Below, in pieces: positions 30,914-43,744 of a DNA stretch of 64,000 nt. The translations under genes were made by a program, and so were the position numbers. The stretch lies in contig SADC01000512.1 of the NCBI GenBank assembly GCA_004194705.1, forward strand, positions 1 through 64,000, given 5' to 3'. How positions within the stretch are numbered: the stretch's first letter is position 1; every line of letters starts with the position of its first letter. The stretch is from Ditylenchus dipsaci. Its lineage: Eukaryota; Nematoda; Chromadorea; Rhabditida; Anguinidae. The notes under the pieces are model-generated. The model was not told the DNA's origin. It saw only the letters and a list, made by a program, of their open reading frames with translations, and searched no databases.

Positions 30914-31248
30914 CAGGGTGACACAAAAACAGTCACATTTTTTGCAAAATTTTATTTTCATTTTTTTATTGAAATTTTTGAACGTAACTGTGATTTTGTC
31001 TACTCCTCTGATTTTTTTTGTAGAAAATGATATTTGCGGTGTGTTTGGTACCTAAAATGAGTCTCCGAGCATAGAACCTCTTCTCAAATCTAGCAACTAG
31101 CAGAACACAGAAAGTATATAGCGAAAGTTGAATAAATTGTTTTCGAAAAATCATACACTGCGGAGATTTCTGAAAATTTTGGAAATCGGCCAGGCAAGAA
31201 CTCACGTACATCAATTTTTTCAATGTGACTGTTTCTTGTGTTACCCTG
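30914..31248. mobile_element. 335 bp mariner-like MITE, CAGGGTGACAC family
   Basis: CAGGGTGACACAAAAACAGT at the left, preceded by TA, pairs with the complement of GACTGTTTCTTGTGTTACCCTG at the right, followed by CA rather than TA. Internal GGAAATCGGCCAGGCAAGAAC resembles GGAAATCGACCGGGCAAGG in 18814-19062, so the two are related. Copy 2 is 62447-62780. Confidence 0.8.
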
Positions 31249-31520
31249 CACAGTCTTGTTCGCCTGTTGATTTTTCACCAATTTTTTTTATGTATTACAT
31301 CATTTTAATAACCGTAAGATTGTACTGATCTTGTTGCGCAAAATTTACATCACAAACACTGACCTCACCATAAAAAATTTAATTAAGATATGTATATAAT
31401 TTTTTAACATGATGCTTGTTACTGTCAATCTTGGCACATTTACATGTATGAATAAAACATTAAGAAACATCTTTTTGTAATTTGAAAATTAGAAAATAGG
31501 TCAAATTCATTGCTCGGAAT
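31249..31520. other. no feature; unit tail
   Basis: AT-rich sequence leading into the next unit with no junction signature such as a terminal repeat or target duplication. Copy 1 reads CACTGACCTCACCATAAA near 31360 where copy 2 reads AACTGACCATAAA, a multi-base difference that a homopolymer error cannot explain. Confidence 0.5.
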
Positions 31521-32465
31521 TCCACATGTAACAGATTGCATGGTACTATCAGTAATCAACTAAATTACTTCCATTTTACCACTTTTACGTTCTATAAAGA
31601 TAGGTAACATAACTCAAATTGTATTTAGATTAGACTTTGTACAAAATTTCACATGAATGAACCTGTTAAAAAATACTCTTTGTCAAAAAATGTCATTAAA
31701 GGTTGAAGTCTGCGTATTTTAATATAACAGCACTTTTTTAAATTTTATTTAGTTTATTAAAATGGACGGTTAATAACAAAAAAGCCTTTTTTACAAAAAA
31801 ATTGGCAGAATAAACGCTTTGGACTGATGAAACAAAACCGGTAAACACACTGCAATATGAATAACAAAAAGTCTAAAAAATTTTTTTTAAGTTTCTTGCA
31901 CAATTTAAATAAATTAACATGTCCTAGTTGTTTAGATACATGTCGCTACTGCTATGCTATGTATGGAAATAAAGAAATGTATAAAAGTCAAATAAGTAAA
32001 GGAAAATATTTAAATAGTTTTTTTTTCGTCTCTATGTGTCATTAACACTAGAACAGTCGAGCGTACTTAAAAGCTTCAAGTGTGACTGAACCTTGTCCTG
32101 AATTCCAAGCTGAATAAGAAAGCTGAGAACGATTTTATCTAAAAATGATTTCGTAAATGAGACTTAGCAACTTTTTTGAAAGTAGAGGGAAAAAATGAGC
32201 TGTTTGACAAATGAATCAAAAAACACGAAATTCCATAATCACTTCAATGATTTTATTAGTGTATTAGAAAGCTTTTAGACGTGTTATGTCAAATTTAATT
32301 TCTAATTCATCAAATTGATTTTTTCTGTTTACTGATCGTATCTCTATATAGTATCTTTGTAAAATATTCGGCATGTGTGAGTGGGTAGTTGGCTAACGCT
32401 TTTTTGCGCTTTTTCCGCAATAATGGCATTCGTCTCGACACGAAAAGGTTTTTCACAGAAATTTT

Positions 32466-33679
32466 GGCTCACCTTGAGACTGGCCTCAATTTTTCTGATA
32501 TCAATTGATTCTGGCAAAAATTAATTCTGGAAAAAATTCAAACTGACAATAATTGGTCTTGACCATATTTTTTTTGAATAAAACTTGTATTAGCAAAAAT
32601 GGTTTCGAAATTAAAGATTCCAGTAAAAAATGGTTGTGTATTAATTTGGCTTCTTTTGGACCTGGATGACCTGAAAAAAATTGAGTCAGATTCTGAAACA
32701 AATCGTCCTATCATACGTTAAATCGTGTTACTAATTGGGTTTGTTAGGGACCAAAACCCCGGTTTCACCCACCCAGACCCCCAAAAAAGATAGTAATATT
32801 TTTGTCTTGTGAAGAACTACCATCGTTTTAAATGTTTTTTCTATGACCCAACCTCAGTTCTACTGGATAATCCACGTACCAACTGAACCAAGTGAAAAAT
32901 GAATGAAAAACGTAAAAAAAAATTTGATCCAAGTGGACGACCACTTGGTTTGGTTGGTTCAAAAAAATTAAATTCCCGCAAAATTTTTAAAAAATCACAA
33001 ATTTTAAAAAATGCGGATCAATTCATGTGTGGGCCAATTCGTGTTTAGACCAATTTGGTATGGATCTATTCGGTTAACTCATGTAAATGGATATCCACCT
33101 GACCAGAAGGTACCCATTTCGGGTTTTGGGGTCTGGGTCGATAAGATCACACTTTTGGTCGTAACAAACCCAATTCTCCACACAATTTTGAATAAAGAAA
33201 AGTGTTTGTATTTTGATTTTTGAAAAATTTTATTTTTAGGCCATCCATATGGATATCCACCTGACCAGGTGGTAACTACCCTGGATTTCGGGGTTCGGTC
33301 GGGTGAAATCAAACTTTTGGTCTTAACAAACTCGATTTCCCACAGGATTTTACATGTGATAAGATTATTTGTTTTTTGATTTAATAAATTTGATTTCCCA
33401 GTCCACCGAGAAGGATATCCTATCCAAGTAGTACCTACTCAAATATTTGGGGTTCAGGTTGCTGAAATCGTAATTTCGGTCCTATCAAACCCAATTTCCA
33501 ATTATTTACAGTTTAATATAAATCGAAAACAATTATTTGCATGAACATTTAACTACCAAACAAATTTATCCAAAAAAATCTGGTCAAGACCAATTATTGT
33601 CAGTTCGAATTTTTTCAGAATTAATTTTTGCCAGAATCAATTGATTTCAGAAAAATTAATGCCAGTACCAAGGTGAGCC
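32466..33679. mobile_element. 1.2 kb DNA transposon with 100 bp TIRs (copy 2)
   Basis: Copy 2 counterpart of the element at 941-2156. The left flank has one T fewer, so the 8 bp target duplication is less exact here. The internal 160 bp modules are all retained. Confidence 0.8.
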
Positions 33680-34063
33680 AAATTTTTTTCTCAAAAGGCC
33701 ATACCTCAACATTCAGGTTTTGAAAAACCATTCTGTAAAGTGAGTTTTGTTTCGCTAAAATTTTGCTACAACATACAGTTAAAATATTCTTGTGAGAATT
33801 GAAAGTTTTTGTGAACTTTCAACAACTAAAGTACTGAAAATGCTCGTCGACTTTTTGAAATTACATCACAATTGTTCGGAGCCGACTGGGAACTTTCCTA
33901 AAGCTATCCAAGATATTTTGAAATAGCTTTTGAAAGAAGATGAAAAGCTGTTTCCAAAGATTTTTCATAAACATTATTTTACTTTGAAAAATTAAATCAG
34001 AAGTCCATTCCGAACTTTTGGAATACTCGTTATTTCTGACTACAAGATTAACATATAGTAAAA

Positions 34064-34849
34064 GTGGAGACTTCGTCGGGTCCAGGCCGTTTCGTCGCCA
34101 CGATTTTCGTCGCCACAGTTTTCCTCGCCCACAATTTTGGTCGTCAGCATATTTTCGTCGCCGGTATATTTTTGTCGTCACCATTTTCGTCGCCACAGTT
34201 TTCCTCGCCCACAAATTTCGTCGCCACAATTTTGTTTCAACAACAAATCATATATTTTTCAAATCTGTGATAACTCCTTGAGACCATTCTTTCTTGCTCA
34301 ACTTCTTTGCTTCGACGTCCGCTCACCGATTTATTCAATTATCTAATCAAATTTAGCAATGCGTACCATGTCAGTGAAAGTTGTGATGAGTCGAAATTGC
34401 TCATCGCGCACCATAGCAATGATTGACCGCCAAGGAGAGACTGGATGGATCGCATGAGAACCGACAACTGAACGCAATTTTTTCGTCGCCCTCACGAGAT
34501 GTAGTCTCAACTTGCACCCAAACTCCCTCTGATCGCATCTGTAGAACGAAAGTTTCTTATCCACAGAATCCTTGTCGAATTTAAAAAGTGCTCCATCATG
34601 AATCGGCTTGCTTTTGTCACTGCGCGTGGAATCGATCCACTCTAGCTCGACTTCTGGCTCCACTCGCACAATTGCTCGATTTAACAGCTCAAGCAAAAAA
34701 TATGCCGGCGACGAAATATGTTGGCAACGAGAATTAAGGCGACGAAAATATGCCGGCGACAAAAATTGTGACGACAAAAATTGTGGCGGCGAGAATGGTG
34801 GGCGACGGAAATCGTGGCGACGAAACAGTTTGGACCCACTTCGCCCCAC
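34064..34849. mobile_element. MULE-like element with reiterated TIRs (copy 2)
   Basis: Copy 2 counterpart of 2540-3325, with the same reiterated arms and the same internal FLYWCH frame (34343-34852). Confidence 0.6.
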
Positions 34850-34852
34850 CAC
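34343..34852 (-). CDS. FLYWCH-type zinc-finger protein fragment (copy 2)
   Basis: Predicted product identical to that of the copy 1 frame at 2819-3328. The absence of any coding change between copies says more about how similar the copies are than about selection. Confidence 0.5.
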   Translation of the reverse strand: MVGRSGSKLFRRHDFRRPPFSPPQFLSSQFLSPAYFRRLNSRCQHISSPAYFLLELLNRAIVRVEPEVELEWIDSTRSDKSKPIHDGALFKFDKDSVDKKLSFYRCDQREFGCKLRLHLVRATKKLRSVVGSHAIHPVSPWRSIIAMVRDEQFRLITTFTDMVRIAKFD

Positions 34853-37773
34853 GATCTGGTTCGGTCAAAGTCTCTTATACTCTATTCGTGATCTCTTTTT
34901 TTTCAATTGAAACAGAAAGATTCTTTTTCTCTTAAAATATGTGCTAAACAGTTATGTAAGCAAAGTCTAGAGACCTCACACAGATATCGGCAAATCATTG
35001 TTTGGCAACAAAAGCAAAAGTATTTTTAAAAAAATCATTTTCGTGAAGCAAAATCGGGCATTTTTGGTCAATTTGTAATTTCTTTATTCATTTCTTCTTC
35101 ATTATTTTTTTAAAACTCTTTAATAACACTCCAAAATACGCGGAATTTTGACTTGGCACTGCTTGTTATGCCCAGCATCAAACAGAAACAGCATAACGTA
35201 ACAAACATTATTTTGTCCATCAAGACATAAGAAACATTACACAGCCAACAAAAAGCGATTAAAACTTAAAACAACAAAAAAGCTTACTTTATATACCGTC
35301 AAACATAAATTTCAAAAAATATGCGAAAATATAACAGGAGATACTAAGTCTAAATTACGCGTATTTTTGACGCGACCTAATATAAGAAAATACTGCAGAA
35401 ATGATGAAAAATGTATATAGAATAAAGAAACTCATCTGAACTAATTTCTAACAAGCGTAAATGTAGCTAAGAAATTTTTTTCTTGAAATATTATTTGCAG
35501 ACAGAAAGACTTTGACTAGCATTTTCAAAGTAAAATTTTTTTGGCGTTTCAAAAAGTGAAGTATCTTTTAATTCAAAATTTCGACTCACAAAGCAAAATT
35601 TGGTTACGCGGCAATAAAAACTAAAAAAAATAAAAATAAAAAAGACAAATAAAAACTAAAAAAACCGTCATTATAAAATTAGCGTATTTTCGCATGCAAT
35701 TGCAGATGCCGACTAAGATGTGAGAGTGCTTTTACACAACCATAGTTGTGAGGGTGGCGGGCTCAAAGAGGGCCCAATCAACAAAGCCTGTTTGAGACAA
35801 TCGGCGTCGCCACTGATGTTTGTTGCAGGCGACTTAGTTAGTGCATTATTTTCATTCCCTAGACCGTTTTCAAAAGTATATGAAAATTCGTCTTTTTTGA
35901 ATTTTCAAGTATAAATGTACAATCGACACACAATAGCACGTATCCTTTGAAGATTGCTGTGAGACTACGTACTGTATTGGGGGACCAAGGCAAAAACGAC
36001 AGAACTTTTAAGACAACCTAATACTTCAAAAAAATTCTCTAAGTTTGTTAATAGCATATGTTAATATCATAGTGTCGTTGCAACGATAGCTGTCTTATTA
36101 GTGCATAATAAAGTGAACATAGAAAAATCAGTGCATAGTTAAGGAATTATTAATGAATGCATAAGGATAGCTTACAGCTGGAAATTGCGGACTTATAGAG
36201 TTAAGAAAAGGTCAGCTGGTTTGCATCTTTTTTTATTTATTTCTGTTTATTTATTTCACTGTTTCGGCACTCAGTCAAAAACACTAAAACAAAAAACACA
36301 GACATAGATAAAAACATACACATATAAATCTCATGCTGCGATTGCTTCGATACATGTGATTGATTCAGCAAATAAACAACTTTTTTTCGATAACTTTTAA
36401 TAATTTGATAAAACTTAAAATGATACATGCATATCATAATTTGTGATGCCGTATATATTTTTCATGAGAAACAGATGAAATTGTTGATTAGATTATTAAC
36501 TAAATTATTCAGCTTAAAAGTCTAAAAGCTATGAACATACTTTTCCTGTTAAAAATTTAAGACTAAAAAAATATATTAGTGAAATCAAATATATGAAACA
36601 ACCGCAAAAATACAAAACAAATCAGTAGTACAACCACCAAGTTTTCGCACTTGAAAGGATGCCGCCTTTGTGCCTCATACCTATGGGACACTTTCAAAGA
36701 GAAGCCCATAGGTATAGGAGGCTGTTAGGCTCCGCCCTTTTTGAACCATACCCATACAAATCATAGTTCAGACTTTTTTAATTTCATCTTTGTGCTCAGG
36801 GCTCAAGTAACTTTTCGTTTGTTCTATTTCCTACTTTTAATTAACTGGTTCAGCATGAAGTTGAATGAAATTTTATATGTGCGGCTAGAAATTTAAACCT
36901 TATCATTATTCAAGTATCTCTCTCGGCTTGGAAAATCCAAGGAAACTTTTAATGTGAAGTGAGCGCACGCTAGTACTATTTGATTGTGCATGCCCGAAAA
37001 AATTCTTTCTTAGAAGTCAGTGGTCTAACCAGGTAAGCTCTTGAATCGCCTAAAGTCTGTTCATTATTTGTGTGCCATCTAACTGCCTCCCTTGCAGTAG
37101 CCGTGCGCTATAAAATACTATTATTATCGTCGCCACAGTATTCATGAAGTAGATAATCCTGGAATATCATGGTTTTTTAGTCAAAATTTCAAAAATTTAA
37201 ATTGGCGCTTTTTGAAGTTTTAAGAGAAAATAGGCTATATTGGAAGAGGAAGGAAAATAAAAAGACCACTTTATGGCAGAAATTTAGAAATTTGAATCTT
37301 TGTATTCTTTGACTGTCTTAGCATGTTTTCAACTTTAAAAAAGACTCTATATGAATTTTTGAACAACAGTACTTCTCGGAATTATTTCTAAGGTAAGTGA
37401 GTGCGGGCATCTCTAACTCTCAAGGCTTCAACTCATTAGCCAAGAAAACTATTAATTGATGGAAAGGTATATGTCGAGAAGGATCCAAAAATCTTTACGT
37501 GAACGATAAGTGTAGAAAATGATGCTTTAAAATTTCTGGTTTTATTCATTTATTTGAAAAAAAATCCGCCTTAGAATTTTGCACAAAAATCATGAAAATA
37601 TAAAATAGGATAAAAATTTCATTGTTGGTCTAGTCAATTGCTTCAAATTTATAGTCAAAAAATTAATCGACACACCCCTCCTCTGATTGCCGCCCTCTTC
37701 TGAATTCCACCTCCTGAAGGTCGATCGAAAAATAAGCGACCTGTGACTGCAATTAAAAGAAATACGGTAGTAT

Positions 37774-37916
37774 TACCGTATTTCCTGTAATTTAGCCCCC
37801 GGGGGCTAAATTTTTCGGATGCCAAATCTTAAAATTGTAAATCAAAAATAGCCTTAACTATGAAGTTCTAGTAAAAAAAGAGGAAGGGGGGGGGCTAAAT
37901 TAGAGGAAATACGGTA
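37774..37916. mobile_element. MITE, ACCGTATTTCC family (copy 2)
   Basis: Copy 2 counterpart of 6253-6396, one base shorter because its G run differs in length. Confidence 0.75.
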
Positions 37917-38533
37917 TCTACTTATCTAAAACCTAATATATCCAATGAATTTCATATCTAATGAATTTTATCAGACAAACATTTTGTCAGAACTTATCGA
38001 TAAGCATGATAGTTAGTAACTGTTCATGTATATTTATTGATAATGCCTTATTCTATGTATGAGAAGCCTATTTGTATGTTAAATTTTTTTGTTGAGCATA
38101 CTTCAATTTTCTACAACCTGAAAATCATAGCTTTAAATTTGTCGTTTACGAGTCTTATTAAGACAGACCTGCTTCGGTTTAGGCCATAGTGGGATCGCCG
38201 TCTTTCCGAGCCCGTCCCGTCACCGTCGTTTCAAGAATTGAGCTGTTGGACAAAATTATAAAAAATTTGGGCGCTACTGGCTTATACAACCCCCCCCCCC
38301 CCCAAAAAAAAATCAAGTTTTTTCAGAGTGTCTGAAAATCATTTTTAAGTAATAATTTTGTAGTAAAAAGGCTAGAAAAGCAATTTAAAAGGATTATGGG
38401 CTGTATTGGGAGGGGAAGGGACAAAACAGGGGCCACTTCTAAAATGCCTATAAGTACCAAAGAGTATTAATTCTCTAAGCAGTAAAGGCGCTTTCAACTC
38501 CACCCACTTGTGGTGCACGTAAAAGTATAAGTA

Positions 38534-38728
38534 CTCGAGTTGATCAGACCGATCAGCCGGGTGGATCCTGATGGTTGTCCTTTAACTTTTGGATGGCTGA
38601 GCCTCTGGCTCGTAGCCCCAGGCCTGAAGAGGGGGGAAACCCTTTTCGGCCGAAAAATCAAAGATGTTGAACATAGTTTTGAATACTGGGGCCTACGGCA
38701 AAAAAAACTCTGGTATGCATGTTTTTTC
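38534..38728. repeat. dispersed repeat, GATGGCTGAGCCTCTGG family (copy 2)
   Basis: Copy 2 counterpart of 7013-7207, with no notable change. Confidence 0.6.
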
Positions 38729-39164
38729 ATGCATCCAGAGTCACTTTCGAGTGATTTGCGTCTAAGTTATGTGGGTGTGCGCATCTCAACTCCAAGCCCC
38801 CTCCATGCATCCAGAGTCACTTTTGAGTGATTTGTGTCTAAGGTATGTGGGTGTGTGCATCTCAACTCCAAGCCCCCTCCATGCATCCAGAGTCACTTTC
38901 GAGTGATTTGTGTCTAAGGTATGTGGGTGTGTGCATCTCAACTCCAAGCCCCCTCCATGCATCCAGAGTCACTTTTGAGTGATTTGTGTCTAAGGTATGT
39001 GGGTGTGCGCATCTCAACTCCAAGCCCCCTCCATGCATCCATAGTCACTTTTGAGTGATTTGTGTCTAAAGTATGTGGGTGTGTGCATCTCAACTCCAAG
39101 CCCCCTCCATGCATCCATAGTCACTTTCGAATGATTTGTGTCTAAGGTATGTGCATCTCAACTC
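38729..39164. repeat. 76 bp tandem repeat (copy 2)
   Basis: Same six units at the same 76 bp spacing as copy 1 (38729, 38805, 38881, 38957, 39033, 39109). The array has not changed in number between tandem copies. Confidence 0.9.
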
Positions 39165-39229
39165 GATATAAGAAAGTAGCTTTTGGGGGGGGGGAGAGGG
39201 TGTTATAAGCCAGTAGCGTCAAAATTTGA

Positions 39230-39937
39230 CCCTACCGGAGTATAAACCCCCCCCCCCAATGAAATTTTTTTTAAAGTGTTTTTAAACACCCTATATTGAC
39301 CCAAAATTGCCCCGGGAGTTCAAAAAAGACACTATTTTTGAGTTCTGGTTAATAAAAAATTGAGTTTTGGACATTTCGAAATTTTGACCATTTGCCTGTT
39401 TTGGCATGTTTTGGTCACTGGAGCTGGGCAACAATAGTCTCTAAATGCATTTTTTTTCAAGAGTCTTCTCGGAATTATGTCTAAGGTAAGTGAGTGCGCG
39501 CATCTCTAACCAACCAAGTCCCCTGCGCCCCCTTCGGCGGCGCAGGGGCTTGGTTGCTTGGAGTTGAGATACGCACACCCACATACCTTAGACACAAATC
39601 ACTCGAAAGTGACTCTGGATGCATAAAAAATGTATGCATACCAGAGTTTATTTATGCGGTAGGTCCCAGTCAACAAATCTATGTTCAACATCTTCCTTTT
39701 CACACTAAATTGGCCCTTTTTTGGTCCTTTCTCACCCTAATATGGCCCTAAATCCCTTCAAAAATGGTCAAAATAGGTATATTTGGGTGATCCCAAAACT
39801 CAATTTTTTATTAACCAGAACTCAAAAATAATGTCTTTTTTGAACTCCCGAGGCAATTTCGGGTCGATATAGGGTGTTTGGAAACACTTTGAAAAAAAAT
39901 TCATTTGGTGGGGGGGGGGTATTATACTCCGGTAGCG
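39230..39937. mobile_element. foldback element (copy 2)
   Basis: Copy 2 counterpart of 7711-8421, with shorter C and G runs and one G fewer in the central hairpin. Confidence 0.65.
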
Positions 39938-40052
39938 CCAAAAATTTCAAAAGATTTGGATTCTGGGCGAAAATATGAAGATTTTGAGAAATTTTGGTTT
40001 AAATTTAAAGAACTAAAAAAGAAGATCGAAAAAACTAAACGAGAAAAAAAAG

Positions 40053-40163
40053 GGTTCTTATCGGTTATCCGCACCCCACTTACTTTTTCCACAAAATAGT
40101 CAAGTTACATCATCATCATATTTATTAAACAATGGGGTGGGGTGCGGATAACCGATAAGAACC
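40053..40163. mobile_element. 111 bp MITE with perfect 27 bp TIRs (copy 2)
   Basis: Identical in length and arms to 8537-8647. Confidence 0.8.
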
Positions 40164-42493
40164 AAAAAAAGAAACTCAGTCAGTTAAATGAAACCGAATA
40201 ATTATTTAACACCACTGTTGCCACTAAAAAAAACACCACTAAAAAATCTGCGAATTCGCACAATTTGTGAGAGTAAAATTGGATACTTGGTAGGTGCTCA
40301 AGACGGGCAAAAAAATCAGTGAGACGGAAAAAAAAAAAAAAAAAAAAAATAAAATAAATACTTTATGGAAAAATATCAAATAAAAAAGTTTTATTGTTGA
40401 AATTGTTAATATTGTGAAGCATCGACTTCTAAATCATGATGTTCATTTGATTATTGATAGACTTGTTCATTTATTTAGTTAAAACTGTTGCATAAAATTG
40501 TAAATTCTATTGCGACACACTGTGATCAAGTAAAAAAAAGTAATAAGATTAAAGAAAATACAAGAGTGAAGTGCTAAACTTACCTGTACATGGTATTTGT
40601 TTAGCAATTAGGAAATGATTATATTTGAAATAATTAAAACACATGTTTGCTGCCACTATGGTCACAATTTTGTGTAGACTCTTTAATAGAAGAAATGTTG
40701 TGATATCAGGACAGAAGGGGAAAAAGGGAATATTTTCCGCCTAATTAATTTTGTTCTGAACCAACAAAATGAAATTTTCGACCCTACCGGAGTATAATCA
40801 ATTTTTTATCAGAACTCATAAAAATACCTTTTTTGAACTCCTGAAGTGATTTTAGGTTGTTTCAGCCACAAAGTGCCACTGGATTGCCACTTATTACCAC
40901 TGGATTGCCACCAAAGTTGTCAAATCCAGTGGATTACCACTGGATCAAATAAGGAATTAACAAGATTTCACCGTACTATCGATTCGTGGTACTTTTATTT
41001 GTGACCGGTTAAAATACTTTTCGACCCTGAAAAGGCCATGCTTTTAGAATCTCCAATGGCAGTGAGAAAATAATAAATTTTTTTTTCACCATGTAAGTTG
41101 TAAATTTCTTTTAAAAATTTCAAAAGTCTTATTATCTTGATGCAAAAAGCACTTATTATGTGAATAGAGAGAGCTTTTGTTTTACAAATAATGTTTTCAA
41201 AATTTCATTCGGTATTTAATTGAAAAGAGATGCGATACTCAAATAGACAACTATAGACTAGTACGGACTGGTACAGAGTGGTACGAAAAATTGTTCACGA
41301 TCTTTGTAAAATGACGAATTTCTCGCGAGACGAAAAAAATTTTTTTTTCAATTTTTTTTAAATTCTCAGATTTTCGATTTTAAGTACCGTCATAAAAGAT
41401 ATTTTCACAGATATTATAAATTTATGAATAAACTTTTATTATGAATAACTCATTCGAAGTTTAAATAACAGTTCAATACTATTTTGTATAAATTAATTTT
41501 TACAATGCATATTTTTAATAATAATAAGAAATACTTAAAAAATTTGTCCTTGTTTGGTATCTTAGTCGAAAATAAAGTTACAGCGTGTGATTGCTGTAAA
41601 AGTTGGAAAAAGTCACAGCGTGTCTGAATGACTAAAATGGAAGGAACACAAATTTAATTATTCAAAACGATTTTTTGTGTCTTTAATTAAGAATCTTGAC
41701 TCGGTTTTTTCGGGTGGTTACTTTCACGTTAGATTATTTTTTCGCCAGACTTTGGCCATTAGTTGATTTTCCAATTAAATCTTTTGCTGCAAGTTGCTGT
41801 TCAAGTGTGGTCAACTACTTTTCGAGGGTAGGTGCTTTTTGTGCTGCTGGACAACTGTAAGCCAACAACTATGACCAGAAAAATAAAATTTGTTCTGATC
41901 TCTTAAATTATTGGCTTGGGCTTAGAATTTATAAATAGTATTTTTCGTTATAGTTGCACATGAAGAAAAATCAATAAGTTGGCTGATAATATCAAAGTAA
42001 AATAATATGCAAATACCATAAATATTTGATGATGTAGTTTAGGTGGCTTTAATGCGGTCACAACAATGAAGCTATACTTAACGAGGCAAAAACTGGGTCT
42101 TTAAAATCATATATATTATAAATACACACATATAAATGTCTATATTTGACCTTAAAAGCTTAACCTGTAAAAATTACATGAATCCGTAGATTAGATGGGA
42201 GCAATTTATATAAAAAATGCATGAAAAGTGATTTAAAAAATAAAAAAAAAGTGAAATTTGCTGGACATATAGGAGCTGACTAATTTCCAGTCTACGATAA
42301 TTTCACAACCAAAGTGTGAAAAGTTAGTTATTGAAAAATTAGTTACAAGATAGTTAATGATCTCATAGAAGTAAAAAATCTGAAGAATGATAGAATTTGG
42401 GGCTATTTCTTTAATTCGATTGTTCAAATTTTTCCTAACGTGAATATGCATTTATTCTGTGAATTTTATTGCTAACTGTTTATTTCTTAATAG

Positions 42494-43146
42494 CGTAAAA
42501 AGAAGTATTAAGAAAGCTTACTGTTTATTCAGAAATGCCGTCGCAAAGGGAAGCAATGAATTGTACGATAACAATGAAGCATTTCGCCGTGAAATAAATC
42601 TGATTCTTGCACTGGCTTTCACTCCGATCGAGGAAGTATCAATGGCTTTTACCAAGCTAAGGTATTATTGTTGTTGTTATGTTGTTGGTAATTAACTATG
42701 GTTTCAGGGAGTATCTGGAAGATTCAACTTTTGCAAAGCAGATGGAGCCGATTCTGGATTACTTTGAGGACTCGTACGTTGGTTAACCAAATGGGGAAAA
42801 ACGAAGGAAACCAAAGTATTGCTATAGACTGATGGTTGTAATAATTTTTACTTAGAGATTCGCGATTATCAAGTAGAACGTTATCAAGCTTGTGTTCTCA
42901 GATGAGCCAAGAACAAGCAACAGCATCGAGTCTTTCAATGGCCAGCTAGTGCGAACAATTGCTGCAAGTCATCCAACAATTTGGAAATAAATCGAACCTC
43001 TCCGAAATGAATTTGCAATCTCCGAAGAGAAAGTGTCTGCAAGATGGGCTGGTGAAAAAACGCCACAGCGAGGATTTATCTCTAAATACGTTTGTTATCA
43101 ATTGTTTCATTTTTTGTACAATTTTGCTTGTTTCTCGACGCTAATA
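42494..43146 (+). pseudogene. MULE transposase, C-terminal part (broken, copy 2)
   Basis: Same exon blocks, intron and in-frame stops as copy 1 at 10983-11640. Sharing the disabling changes shows the gene was dead before the 31.5 kb unit was duplicated, or that both copies are the same molecule. Confidence 0.8.
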
Positions 43147-43229
43147 AAACTTTAAAAATCTATTGTTTAAACACAGTAAATTACGCAAAAACTAATTGAA
43201 TAGGTGTAAAACAATATAATTTTATTTTT

Positions 43230-43370
43230 GTGGATGAATTCACCTGTGAATGAATTCACCTGTGGATGAATTCACCTATGGATAAATTCACCGTGGATGA
43301 ATTCATCTATGGATAAATTCACCGTGGATGAATTACCCCTGAATGAATTCACCGTGGATGAGTTCACCGT
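43230..43370. repeat. 17-18 bp minisatellite (copy 2)
   Basis: Same unit order and length as 11720-11860. Confidence 0.85.
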
Positions 43371-43744
43371 CGCACTCCGCAATCACTAGATGAACGAACT
43401 AGAAAAAAGTAAAAGGAGCAGATATGGATAGACCCTTAGGAAAAGAAGGAAGAGGTAGTGTGGTGTAGTGGTAGCACATCAGCTCGGACAACTGAAAACA
43501 CTCTCTGGGGTCCACATGGGGTCCATGTAGATATCTGCTCTGTCTAGGTCAGCCCCTTTGCCTGCGAGATATATCGCAGCAGCTTGCGAGGTTTATCGCA
43601 GCAGAAGAGAGTTGATGGTAAGCTCATAGAAAACCAGAGAGATGATAGCAGACTGAGGAGAGTCTGAGAAAAATAGGGGAGGTGTAAAGAGAACAGATGT
43701 GCATAGACCCTTAGAAAAAGAAGGAAGAGGTGGTGGCATAAAAA

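Larger units (their letters stand above)
1..31520. repeat. 31.5 kb tandem unit, copy 1
   Basis: The first bases of the window recur at 31521 and again at 63049, followed each time by the same order of sequences. The start point is arbitrary, set by the window edge. Compared with copy 2, differences are mainly gains or losses of one base in A, T, C or G runs. A denser patch of small indels lies at about 27.8-28.75 kb. Directly seen: collinearity and near identity. Inferred: recent tandem amplification, or a circular molecule written out several times by an assembler. Confidence 0.97.

Noticed and set aside
1..31520. rDNA, histone or snRNA tandem unit
   Set aside because: These are the usual large tandem arrays, but no conserved rRNA, histone or snRNA sequence was recognised in the unit.
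31857..32045. 62-residue ORF with C-x2-C-x4-C-x2-C
   Set aside because: The ATG connects to the cysteine frame only in copy 2. Copies 1 and 3 have one more A and hit an early stop.
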